From Salinisphaera orenii subsp. orenii MK-B5 (lineage in GTDB: Bacteria; Pseudomonadota; Gammaproteobacteria; Nevskiales; Salinisphaeraceae), in assembly GCF_003788635.1 (NCBI RefSeq), contig NZ_AYKH01000011.1, positions 1 to 64,000 on the forward strand: DNA of 64,000 nt, in the 5' to 3' direction. Within the stretch, counting starts at the first letter, position 1. Each line of letters begins with the position of its first letter. A model generated the notes under the pieces. The model saw nothing but the letters and a program-made list of their open reading frames with translations, was not told where the DNA came from and did no database searches. Of this stretch, positions 54,705 to 62,482 are shown piece by piece. The position numbers and the translations under genes were made by a program.

Positions 54705-56254
54705 GGTTGGGGCTCGTTGTCGGCGGCGGGTACGGCCGGCGGTTCGGTGTCGCGCCCGGCGATGGATGCCTCGCCCACGCCGCCGGCCAGCGCGCGGTAG
54801 AGGTTGATGCGGTAGTCCAGCAGCTGCCGCCGTGCGCTGAGATATTCCACCTGCAGATCCTGTCGGGTGAGCAGGGCGTCGAGCACGTCGAGATAATCGG
54901 CGGCGCCGCGCAGATAGCGCAGGCGCAGGTTGTCGACGGTCTCGGCCGAGAGCCGCAGCTGTTCGTCGAGATGTTCGATATAGCGTCGCTGGCGATATTC
55001 GTTGGTCAGTGCGTCTTCGACCTCGGCGAGTGCTTCCAGCAGGCTCTGCTGATAGCCGGCGAGCGTTTCCTCGAGCACGGCTTCGCTGCGGTCGACCTCG
55101 GCGGCAAGCGCGCCGCCGTCGAACACCGGCTGGGTCAGGCTGGCGGCCAGCTGGGTCACCCAGTTGGAGAACAGGCTGGCGCCGTCGGTGCTCGTGGACA
55201 GGCTCGCCGACAGCGACAGCTGCGGGTAGCGTTCGGCCACGGCGACCGCGACCCGCCGGTCGGCCGCGGCCACGGTATAGAACTGCTCGCGCACGTCGGG
55301 CCGACGCATGAGCAGATCCGCGGGCACGCCGGTGTCCGGCAGCGCCGGCAGTTCGACCAGGTCGCGCCCGTCCGGCGGCTCGAACTCGCCCGGGGCCACG
55401 CCCACGAGTACGGCCAGCGCGTGGCGCACGACCTTGGCGCTGGCGCGGGCCTGCTCGAGCTGGCCACGTACGGATTCGACCGCCTGGCGCTGGCGCAGTA
55501 CGTCGGCCGCTTCGGCCTGGCCCTGCTTGAACGCGAAGGTGGTCAGGTCGAGCACGTTCTGGTTGGTCTCGATCTGGCTTTCCAGCAGCGCGATGCGCTC
55601 GCGCAGCTCCTGATACTGATACCAGCTGCTGGCCAGGTCGCCGGCGACCGAGATCGCGACCGCCTGGAGGGCCGCGTCCGCGGCGCGGGTGTCGAACGCC
55701 GCCGCTTCGCGGCTGTTGCGCAGCCGCCCCCAGAGATCGAGCTCGTAGCTGGCGGAGAACTGCAGCGATCGGGTATCGCTCCAGTTGGATCGGTCCTGAT
55801 CGAGATCGAAATCGTCGCCGGCGACGCTCGTGCTCACGCTGTCGCCGCTCGACCGGCGTGTCGCACTCTGTTCGGCGCTGGCGTCAACGCTCGGGAACAG
55901 CGCCGCGCCTTCGGCGGCGAGCGTAGCCCGCGCCTGTTCGACGCGGGCATAGGCCGAGCGCAGGGTGAAATTGTTGGACAGGGCGCGGTCGACCAGACGG
56001 TCGAGCGCGGGGTCGTCGAAGGTCTGCCACCAGTCGGCGCGCATCGGGATGTCGCCGTCGCGGGCGAAGCGTTCGGGCATCTCGAAGGCCGGGCGCTCGA
56101 GTTCGTCGACCGGCGTGGTCGCACAGCCGGCGATCAGCAGCGCGAGTGCGCATGCCATCAGCCCGCGGGCGCGCAGCACGCACCGCGGCAGGCAAAGCCA
56201 TGCAAGAGCGCCGGCGCGAGCGCGCCGGCGCGATGGGGCGGACAGTTCGGTCAT
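54701..56254 (-). CDS. RND outer-membrane factor (TolC/NodT family)
   Basis: A 517-residue protein: lipobox IAGC (Cys44), PVDELERPAFEMPERFARDGDIPMRADWWQTFDDPALDRLVDRAL, the NodT-type start, and periplasmic helical-barrel repeats (ALSNNFTLRSAYARVEQARATLAAEGAALFPSV; LNALEEVEDALTNEYRQ-like segments). It forms the trimeric exit duct. If ATG 56254 is right the signal peptide is unusually long; a GTG at 56179 or ATG at 56158 would place the lipobox more normally. Three bases after the EF-hand gene stop, so that gene heads the operon. Confidence 0.92.
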   Translation of the reverse strand: MTELSAPSRRRARAGALAWLCLPRCVLRARGLMACALALLIAGCATTPVDELERPAFEMPERFARDGDIPMRADWWQTFDDPALDRLVDRALSNNFTLRSAYARVEQARATLAAEGAALFPSVDASAEQSATRRSSGDSVSTSVAGDDFDLDQDRSNWSDTRSLQFSASYELDLWGRLRNSREAAAFDTRAADAALQAVAISVAGDLASSWYQYQELRERIALLESQIETNQNVLDLTTFAFKQGQAEAADVLRQRQAVESVRGQLEQARASAKVVRHALAVLVGVAPGEFEPPDGRDLVELPALPDTGVPADLLMRRPDVREQFYTVAAADRRVAVAVAERYPQLSLSASLSTSTDGASLFSNWVTQLAASLTQPVFDGGALAAEVDRSEAVLEETLAGYQQSLLEALAEVEDALTNEYRQRRYIEHLDEQLRLSAETVDNLRLRYLRGAADYLDVLDALLTRQDLQVEYLSARRQLLDYRINLYRALAGGVGEASIAGRDTEPPAVPAADNEPQP

Positions 56255-56257
56255 GTC

Positions 56258-56827
56258 CTACTGGTCGTCGGTCTTCTTGTCGCCATGGCGCTCGTGGGCA
56301 CGCTCCATCGCGTCGTCCCACTCGTCCCGCGAGACGCTGCCGTCGTCGTCGCTGTCCATGCGCTCGAGCATCTTCTCGGCGTGTTTGCCCTTGCGGTCGC
56401 CGTGGCCGTCCTTGCGGTGTTCGCCCTTGTCCTTATCTTCGGATTTGTCATGGTGCGGCTTGTCGCCGTCATGATGCTTGCCGGATTTGTGGTGCTTGCC
56501 ACCGTGGTGCGGCTGTGCCTCGTCGGCATCGAGCGTGCCGTCGTCGTTGTCGTCCATGCGCTCGAACATGCGTTCGGCGCGCTGCTCGGCCTTGGCCATG
56601 AACTCGTCGCGATCGATCTTGCCGTCGTCGTTGCTGTCGGCGGATTGGAAACGGAGCTTGGCCATCGCCTCGTGCATGTTCGACAGCTCCTCCTGGCTGA
56701 GCTGGCCGTTGTCATTGGCGTCCAGCGCGTCGAACATCTTGCCGGGGTCGCGGTCGCCGTGGGCGTGCGCCATGGAGGTGCCGAGCAGGCCGGCGGTGAT
56801 TGCGGTGAGCAGGACACGGTTTTTCAT
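56258..56827 (-). CDS. exported EF-hand protein with His-rich insert
   Basis: The 189-residue protein has a signal peptide (about 1-22, ending AHAHG) and four complete EF-hand loops: DANDNGQLSQEE (36-47), DSNDDGKIDRDE (64-75), DDNDDGTLDADE (92-103) and DSDDDGSVSRDE (158-169), each with the Ca2+ ligand positions intact. Between loops 3 and 4 is a 50-residue insert rich in His, Asp and Lys (HHGGKHHKSGKHHDGDKPHH) suited to binding Ca2+, Zn2+ or Ni2+. It heads an operon with a tripartite efflux system and is divergent from a two-component system; exported calcium or metal sensing or buffering is my inference. Confidence 0.85.
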   Translation of the reverse strand: MKNRVLLTAITAGLLGTSMAHAHGDRDPGKMFDALDANDNGQLSQEELSNMHEAMAKLRFQSADSNDDGKIDRDEFMAKAEQRAERMFERMDDNDDGTLDADEAQPHHGGKHHKSGKHHDGDKPHHDKSEDKDKGEHRKDGHGDRKGKHAEKMLERMDSDDDGSVSRDEWDDAMERAHERHGDKKTDDQ

Positions 56828-57042
56828 GGGTCTCTCCTTCGGGGTTGGCTGTGCGCGGCCGGTGGCCGCCTGGCACGTGTCCTATTAAGGGGGCGAAATG
56901 TCAGCCAAGTCTGTCCGTGGCCGACGAAATTGTCGCAGAGTGTGTCAGCGGCCCGATCTGCCGGACATCGATACACGATCGGCCGGGCAACGGATGCCGT
57001 GCGCGGTATATTGACGCCACATTCGCCGTCCCCCATGCGCCG

Positions 57043-57768
57043 ATGGCCGAACAGCCGCATATTCTCGTCGTCGACGATCATCGCGACATCCGCGATTCGC
57101 TGACCCGGTATCTCAGGGATCACGGTTTTCGTCTGTCAGCCGCCGCCGACGCCGCCACCGCCCGTCGGGTGGTGCGCGAAGCGGCCCTGGATCTGATCGT
57201 GCTCGACATCATGATGCCGGGCGAGGACGGTCTGAGTCTGTGCCGCTGGCTGCGCGAGACCACCGAGATTCCGGTGATCCTGCTCACCGCGGTGGCCGAC
57301 GAGACCGACCGCATCATCGGCCTCGAAGTGGGGGCGGACGACTACGTCACCAAACCGTTCTCGCCGCGCGAACTGCTGGCCCGCATCCGGGCGGTGCTTC
57401 GGCGCGCGACCGCGCTGCCCGCCCAGCGCAACCAGCCGGAAGAGGCCAGCGTGCGCTTCGATCGCTGGCTGTTCCACGTCGCCCAGCAGGAACTGGTCGA
57501 CGACAGCGGTCTGGCGGTCGCCCTGTCGACGGGCGAGTACCGGCTGCTGCTGGCGTTCGTGCGCCATCCCAACCGCGTGCTCTCGCGCGAGCAGCTGCTG
57601 GATCTGACCCAGGGCCGCGAAGCCGAGGTCTTCGACCGCAGCGTCGACAATCAGGTCAGCCGGCTGCGCCGCAAGATCGAACGCGACCCGGCGAGCCCGC
57701 GGCTGATCAAGACGGTCTGGGGCGGCGGCTATCGCTTTGTCGCCGACCCGGCCACGGAGGCCGACTGA
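57043..57768 (+). CDS. OmpR-family response regulator
   Basis: The 241-residue protein has a receiver domain (ILVVDDHRDIRDSLTRYLRDHGF, Asp55 in LIVLDIMMPGEDG, KPFSPRELLARIRAVLRR) and an OmpR/PhoB winged helix (LSTGEYRLLLAFVRHPNRVLSREQLLDLTQGREAEVFDRSVDNQVSRLRRKIE). It is cotranscribed with its kinase (TGATG overlap). The 215-base divergent region toward the EF-hand gene holds the heptamer TGTCAGC twice, at 56899 and 56943, 44 bases apart, a possible tandem operator. ATG 57043 gives a normal N-terminus. Confidence 0.93.
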   Translation: MAEQPHILVVDDHRDIRDSLTRYLRDHGFRLSAAADAATARRVVREAALDLIVLDIMMPGEDGLSLCRWLRETTEIPVILLTAVADETDRIIGLEVGADDYVTKPFSPRELLARIRAVLRRATALPAQRNQPEEASVRFDRWLFHVAQQELVDDSGLAVALSTGEYRLLLAFVRHPNRVLSREQLLDLTQGREAEVFDRSVDNQVSRLRRKIERDPASPRLIKTVWGGGYRFVADPATEAD

Positions 57769-59105
57769 TGCGCCTCGTGCCGGCCAGCCTGTCCGGGCGC
57801 ATCGTCGCGCTCACGCTGCTGGCGCTGGTGGTCTCCCAGCTGGTGAGTTTCTTCATCTTCATGCACGAGCGCGATCGTTTTCTCGAGCGCGTGGTGCTGT
57901 CGAACATGGGCGAGAGCGTGGCCAGCGCCATGCGCACGCTCGATTTCGTGCCGCCCGTGCATCGCGCCGATGCGGTCAAGGCGCTGTCGACGCGCGACCT
58001 GCGCTATCGCCTGGCGGACTCGCCCGGCCGCCTGTTCGAGCAGCACAGCCCGGAGGCGCGCGGCATGGCGCGCGATCTCGCCCGCGGGATGGAGGTGGAT
58101 GTCGCCCGGCTGCGGGTCGCCATCGGGCCGGGGCTGGCGCATGGCCCGAACCGCCAGGCGGGCGACGCGCTGCGTCTGGCCGTGCGTCTCGACGAGGGCC
58201 AGTGGCTCCGCGCGCGCCAGCGGTTGTTCGATCCGACCCGGCGCTGGGCGCAGTCGTCGCTGACCACGCTGCTGGTCAGTGCGCTGCTGATGGTGGTTAT
58301 CGTGGTCGTGACCAGCCGCCGCATGACGCGCCCGCTGCGCGAGCTCGCGCGCGCGGCCGAGCGCTTCGGCCGCGGCGAGGATGTGGACCCGCTGCCCGAA
58401 CGCGGCCCGGAGGAGATCCGGCGCTCGATCACGGCCTTCAACCGCATGCGCGAACGTCTGACGCGTTTCATGGCCGAGCGCACGCGCATGGTCGCGGCCA
58501 TCGCCCACGATCTGCGTACGCCCATCACCGCGCTGCGCCTGCGTCTGGAGTTTCTGCCCGACGACGACAACACACGTTCGATGGCGCGCACGCTCGAGGA
58601 CATGGCCGGCATGAGCGAGGCCGCGCTGACCTTCATGCGCGAGGAGACCGCCGCCGAGGCCACGCGCAACGTGGATCTGTCGGCCCTGGTCGATGCCCTG
58701 TGCGAGGACTACCGCGCCAGCGGCGCCGCGGTGGTCTTCGAGCCCGAGGCGCGCGTCGCGCTGGTGTGCCGCCCGGTGGCGATCCGGCGCGCGCTGCGCA
58801 ACATCATCGATAACGCGCTGGCCTACGGCGAGCGCGCCACGCTCACGCTCAGCGACGGCGCCGAGTCGGTCGTGCTCGAGATCGCCGATACCGGCCCGGG
58901 CATCGACGACGCCGACATGCAGCGGGTGTTTGACCCGTTCGTGCGGCTGGAGGCCTCGCGCAGCCGCGAAACCGGCGGCACCGGCCTGGGATTGTCGATC
59001 GCGCGCTCGGTGGTTCAGGGGCACGGCGGCGAGATCGGGCTGGTCAACGCCGAGGGCGGCGGGCTGATCGTGCGCATTCGTCTGCCGCGGGATCGAACGC
59101 GATAA
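57768..59105 (+). CDS. membrane sensor histidine kinase (HAMP + HATPase)
   Basis: A 445-residue kinase: TM1 (about 12-32), a periplasmic sensor domain of some 125 residues, TM2 (about 165-182), HAMP (RRMTRPLRELARAAERFGRGEDVDPLPE), HisKA AAIAHDLRTPITALRLRLEF with His247, and HATPase with NIIDNALAYGE, DTGPGI and GGTGLGLSIARSV. It is the partner of the preceding regulator and, by position, probably controls the divergent EF-hand/RND operon. The sensor domain is not one I can name. Confidence 0.92.
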   Translation: MRLVPASLSGRIVALTLLALVVSQLVSFFIFMHERDRFLERVVLSNMGESVASAMRTLDFVPPVHRADAVKALSTRDLRYRLADSPGRLFEQHSPEARGMARDLARGMEVDVARLRVAIGPGLAHGPNRQAGDALRLAVRLDEGQWLRARQRLFDPTRRWAQSSLTTLLVSALLMVVIVVVTSRRMTRPLRELARAAERFGRGEDVDPLPERGPEEIRRSITAFNRMRERLTRFMAERTRMVAAIAHDLRTPITALRLRLEFLPDDDNTRSMARTLEDMAGMSEAALTFMREETAAEATRNVDLSALVDALCEDYRASGAAVVFEPEARVALVCRPVAIRRALRNIIDNALAYGERATLTLSDGAESVVLEIADTGPGIDDADMQRVFDPFVRLEASRSRETGGTGLGLSIARSVVQGHGGEIGLVNAEGGGLIVRIRLPRDRTR

Positions 59106-59170
59106 GTGCATAGTGCAAGCAAATATCCAAGAGCGGATAATTCCGGAACCCTCCGTCAGTTCGATATGCC

Positions 59171-59932
59171 ATGCACGCCCGTATTCCCCGCCCCTGGAAC
59201 CCGCGCGGCCTGATCGCGGCCTATGCGATCGCGGCATTGCTGGTGCTGTCCTACAGCGTGCCGGCGACGCGGGCGTTATGGGACGGCCTCGATGCCTGGA
59301 TCGCGCTCGATCTGAACGCGCTGGTGCGCACCAGCCATGCCGAACAGCTGTTCTGGGCGAGCGCCAATCTGCGCGTGTTCGACTATGTGGCCGCGCTGGT
59401 GCTGTTCGGGGTGCTGGGCGTCTATGCGGTGGCCGGGCGCAACGCCCCGCGCGCCGAGCGTATGGCGCGCACGGTGCTGATCGTCGTGACGCTGGTGGTG
59501 CTGGTCGGGCTGACGCGGGAGTGGCTGTTCACTGACGTTCGCCGGGCGAGCCCGGCGCTGGTGCTGGAGCCGTTCACCCGCCTGTCCGCGCAGGTGGGCT
59601 TTCACGTCAAGGATCATTCGGCCCGGAGTTTTCCCGGCGATCACGCCACCGTGGTGGCGACCTTCACCTTTCTGGTGTGGTGTCTCGCCGGGCGGCGCTA
59701 CGGCCTGGTGTCGCTCGTATTGGCGACGTGCTGCGTGCTGCCGCGGCTGGTCGCCGGCGCGCACTGGTTCAGCGACGTGCTCATCGGCGGCGTCGTCACC
59801 GCGCTGCTCACGGTGCCGCTCGTGGTGTTCACGCCGGTCCACCGCCTCGCCGTGGCCGCGTTGCTGCGGCTCCACGCCGCGGGCGCAGCGATGCGCGGGC
59901 GCGTGAGCCACGACCGGCGCCACCCGCGCTGA
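59171..59932 (+). CDS. PAP2 family membrane phosphatase
   Basis: A 253-residue protein with about six predicted helices and PAP2 motifs 2 and 3: SFPGDHA (153-159, catalytic histidine in the loop) and RLVAGAHWFSDVLIG (192-206, His/Asp pair). Motif 1 (K-x6-RP) is weak; TREWLFTDVRRASPAL may replace it. Similar proteins dephosphorylate undecaprenyl pyrophosphate or modify lipid A. It follows the kinase by 65 bases on the same strand, so regulation by the same system is possible. Confidence 0.8.
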   Translation: MHARIPRPWNPRGLIAAYAIAALLVLSYSVPATRALWDGLDAWIALDLNALVRTSHAEQLFWASANLRVFDYVAALVLFGVLGVYAVAGRNAPRAERMARTVLIVVTLVVLVGLTREWLFTDVRRASPALVLEPFTRLSAQVGFHVKDHSARSFPGDHATVVATFTFLVWCLAGRRYGLVSLVLATCCVLPRLVAGAHWFSDVLIGGVVTALLTVPLVVFTPVHRLAVAALLRLHAAGAAMRGRVSHDRRHPR

Positions 59933-60081
59933 AACACGGCGCGTATCGTCGCCGGCGTGCGGTAAGCCTTGATTCGCCGGCCCGTCGAGGCCATCAACAG
60001 GGCAGTACACGCGATCCCGATCGCGTGCCTCGAATCACAGCCGGCGCGCAGGCACGCGCCGGACGCAAAGGAGCAGTCACC

Positions 60082-61074
60082 ATGACCCAGGCGATACGTT
60101 TTCACGAGACCGGCGGCCCCGAGGTTCTGCGCTACGAGGACGTCGAGGTCGGCGAACCGGGCGCGGGTGAGGTGCGCGTCCAGGTCGAGGCGATCGGGCT
60201 CAACCGCGCTGAGGCGATGTTTCGCTCCGGCGCCTATCTCGAGGATCCGAAGCTGCCCGCCGGCATCGGCTACGAAGGTGCGGGTATCGTCGAGGCCGTG
60301 GGCGAGGACGTGACCGGCGTCGCCGCGGGCGATGCGGTCTCGGTGATTCCGGCGTTCTCGATGAACGACTACAGCTTCTATGCCGAGCGCGCGATCGTGC
60401 CGGCCCATGCCGTCACCCCGCGCCCGCGGGGCCTGGACGCGGTGCAGGCCTCGGCCGTCTGGATGCCGTTTCTCACCGCCTACGGCGCGCTCATCGAGAT
60501 CGGCGAACTCGCGGCGGGCGATGCCGTGATCATCCCGGCGGCCTCCAGCAGCGTGGGCCTGGCGGCGATCGAGATCGCCAACCGCGTCGGGGCGATCTCG
60601 ATCGCGGCGACGCGCACCTCGGCCAAGGTCGACGAGCTCAAGAAGGCCGGGGCGGCCCACGTGATCGCCACCGAGGAACAGGACGTGGCCGCGGAAGTCA
60701 TGCGCATCACCGAAAACGCCGGCGCGCGGGTCGTGTTCGATCCGGTCGCCGGCTCCGGCGTCGAGACGCTGGTGGACGCGATGGCGCCCGCCGGCATCCT
60801 GTTCGTCTACGGCGCGCTGTCGGGCGAGCCGACGCCGTTCCCGCTGATCAAGGGTCTCAACAAGGCCCTGACCATGCGCGGCTATACGCTCTTCGAGGTG
60901 ATCGGCGATCCCGAACGCTTCGCGCGCGGCAAGCGCTTCGTCACCGACGGTCTCGAAGCCGGCGATTTCACCGCGACCGTGTCGCGTACCTTCGGCTTTG
61001 CCGAGATGGTCGAAGCGCACCGCTACATGGAATCGAACCAGCAGTTCGGCAAGATCGTGGTGACCGTGCCGTAG
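60082..61074 (+). CDS. quinone oxidoreductase-like MDR family protein
   Basis: The 330-residue medium-chain dehydrogenase has the groES-like domain (QAIRFHETGGPEVLRYEDVEVGEPGAGEVRVQVEAIGLNRAEA, PAGIGYEGAGIVEAVGEDV) and NAD(P) domain (IPAASSSVGLAAIEIANRVG, with an AxxxxVG-type loop). It lacks the zinc-binding cysteines, as in NADPH:quinone reductase QOR. Good ribosome binding site AAAGGAG. The order with the DJ-1 protein behind it suggests handling of reactive quinones or carbonyls. Confidence 0.9.
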   Translation: MTQAIRFHETGGPEVLRYEDVEVGEPGAGEVRVQVEAIGLNRAEAMFRSGAYLEDPKLPAGIGYEGAGIVEAVGEDVTGVAAGDAVSVIPAFSMNDYSFYAERAIVPAHAVTPRPRGLDAVQASAVWMPFLTAYGALIEIGELAAGDAVIIPAASSSVGLAAIEIANRVGAISIAATRTSAKVDELKKAGAAHVIATEEQDVAAEVMRITENAGARVVFDPVAGSGVETLVDAMAPAGILFVYGALSGEPTPFPLIKGLNKALTMRGYTLFEVIGDPERFARGKRFVTDGLEAGDFTATVSRTFGFAEMVEAHRYMESNQQFGKIVVTVP

Positions 61075-61229
61075 GCTCCTCGGCCATACCGGCGGCCGTG
61101 ACGGTGCTATTGGCGCGGCGGGTGGCGCGATTCGACCGGTCAGCCCCGTGCCGCTGCGGCTCGGGGCCCGCTTGCAATGAAACTATCCGGCCGCATCGAC
61201 AACAGTTGGACCACCGACAGGATGTGACG

Positions 61230-61913
61230 ATGAAGATACTCATGGTACTGACCTCGCACGACGCGCTCGGCGACACCGGCAAACCGACCGGCTTCTGGCT
61301 CGAGGAATTCGCCGCGCCCTACTATGTGTTTCGCGACGGCGGCGCCGAGGTGGTGCTGGCCTCGCCAGCCGGCGGCGCGCCGCCGGTGGACCCGGCCAGC
61401 GATGGTGAGGACGCCCAGACCGAGGCCACCCGCCGTTTCAAGCAGGACAATGACGCCCAGCAGGCGCTGGCCTCGACCCACAGGCTGGCCGACGTCGCCA
61501 ACGATCGCTACGACGCGGTGTTCTATCCCGGCGGCCACGGCCCGCTGTGGGATCTCGCCGAAGACACGGATTCGATCGGCCTGATCGAGCGCAGCTATAC
61601 CGACGGCACGCCGCTGGGCCTGGTCTGTCACGCGCCGGGCGTGCTGCGCCGGGCGAAAAACGACAAGGGCGGCCCGCTGGTCAAGGGCCTCAAGGTGACC
61701 GGCTTCACCAACAGCGAGGAAGAGGCCGTGGGCCTGACCGAGGTAGTGCCGTTTCTGGTCGAGGACATGCTCAAGGACAACGGCGCCAACTACTCGCGCG
61801 GCGACGACTGGGCCTCGCACGTGGTCGTCGCCGGCAATCTGGTGACCGGACAGAATCCGGACTCGTCGGCTGCCGCGGCGCGCACGCTCATCAACCAGCT
61901 GCAGCCGAAATAG
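61230..61913 (+). CDS. DJ-1/PfpI family protein (Hsp31-like)
   Basis: A 227-residue member of the DJ-1/PfpI class I glutamine-amidotransferase-like superfamily: VLTSHDALGDTGKPTGFWLEEFAAPYYVF (Glu26), FYPGGHGPLWDLAED and the nucleophile elbow VCHAPGVL with Cys133. The Cys-His-Glu/Asp arrangement fits glyoxalase III/deglycase-type relatives. The exact reaction is uncertain; protein repair and glyoxal detoxification are both proposed for the family. Same strand as the preceding oxidoreductase but 156 bases apart. Confidence 0.9.
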   Translation: MKILMVLTSHDALGDTGKPTGFWLEEFAAPYYVFRDGGAEVVLASPAGGAPPVDPASDGEDAQTEATRRFKQDNDAQQALASTHRLADVANDRYDAVFYPGGHGPLWDLAEDTDSIGLIERSYTDGTPLGLVCHAPGVLRRAKNDKGGPLVKGLKVTGFTNSEEEAVGLTEVVPFLVEDMLKDNGANYSRGDDWASHVVVAGNLVTGQNPDSSAAAARTLINQLQPK

Positions 61914-61987
61914 CGGCCGGCGCGCGGGTGCGTTCCCCGGCGCTCGAAAACCGCTGACACCGGGCGTGGCCGGCTATACTCGCGGCC

Positions 61988-62473
61988 ATGCCCGGCGCTG
62001 TCTCCAACGCGATTCGTGCGGCCCGTGCGGCCGATCTCGACGCCGTGGCCGCGCTCGAGGCGGCCTGCTTCACCTGCGATGCCCAGAGCCGGCGCAGCCT
62101 GCGCCATCTGCTCACCCGCGCCCACGCGGATTTTCTGGTGTGCGTGCTGAATGAGGCGATCGTGGCCGATGTGGTGGTGCTCTATCGGCGCGCCAGCCGC
62201 GTGGCACGGCTGTATTCGATCGCGGTGAGCGATGCGGCCCGCGGGCGCGGCATCGCCGCTGCGCTGCTCGCGGCAGCCGAGGCGCGTGCGCTCGTGCAGG
62301 GCTGCACCCTGATGCGGGCCGAGGCACGTGCGTCGAATCACGCCTCGCGGGCATTGTTCGCGCGTGCGGGCTATCGCGAAACGACACCGCTTTGCGATTA
62401 CTATCAAGGCCCCGGCGCGCGGCGCGAGGATGGCGTGCGCCTCGAGAAGATCCTGTCTCCCCCAAGCGAGTAG
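61988..62473 (+). CDS. GNAT N-acetyltransferase, RimI-like
   Basis: The 161-residue GNAT shows RAARAADLDAVAALEAACF at the N-terminus, LYSIAVSDAARGRGIAAALLAAAEA with the acetyl-CoA loop (RGRGIA), and EARASNHASRALFARAGYRET. It ends 9 bases before the ATP-grasp gene, so the two are almost certainly cotranscribed. From memory, related gene pairs encode a longer protein with an added C39-like peptidase domain; that extension is absent here. Confidence 0.85.
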   Translation: MPGAVSNAIRAARAADLDAVAALEAACFTCDAQSRRSLRHLLTRAHADFLVCVLNEAIVADVVVLYRRASRVARLYSIAVSDAARGRGIAAALLAAAEARALVQGCTLMRAEARASNHASRALFARAGYRETTPLCDYYQGPGARREDGVRLEKILSPPSE

Positions 62474-62482
62474 AACGAACCG

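Noticed and set aside
54662-57103. 813-residue plus-strand frame opposite the outer-membrane factor and EF-hand gene
   Set aside because: It reads through two well-supported minus-strand genes; composition is that of an antisense frame.
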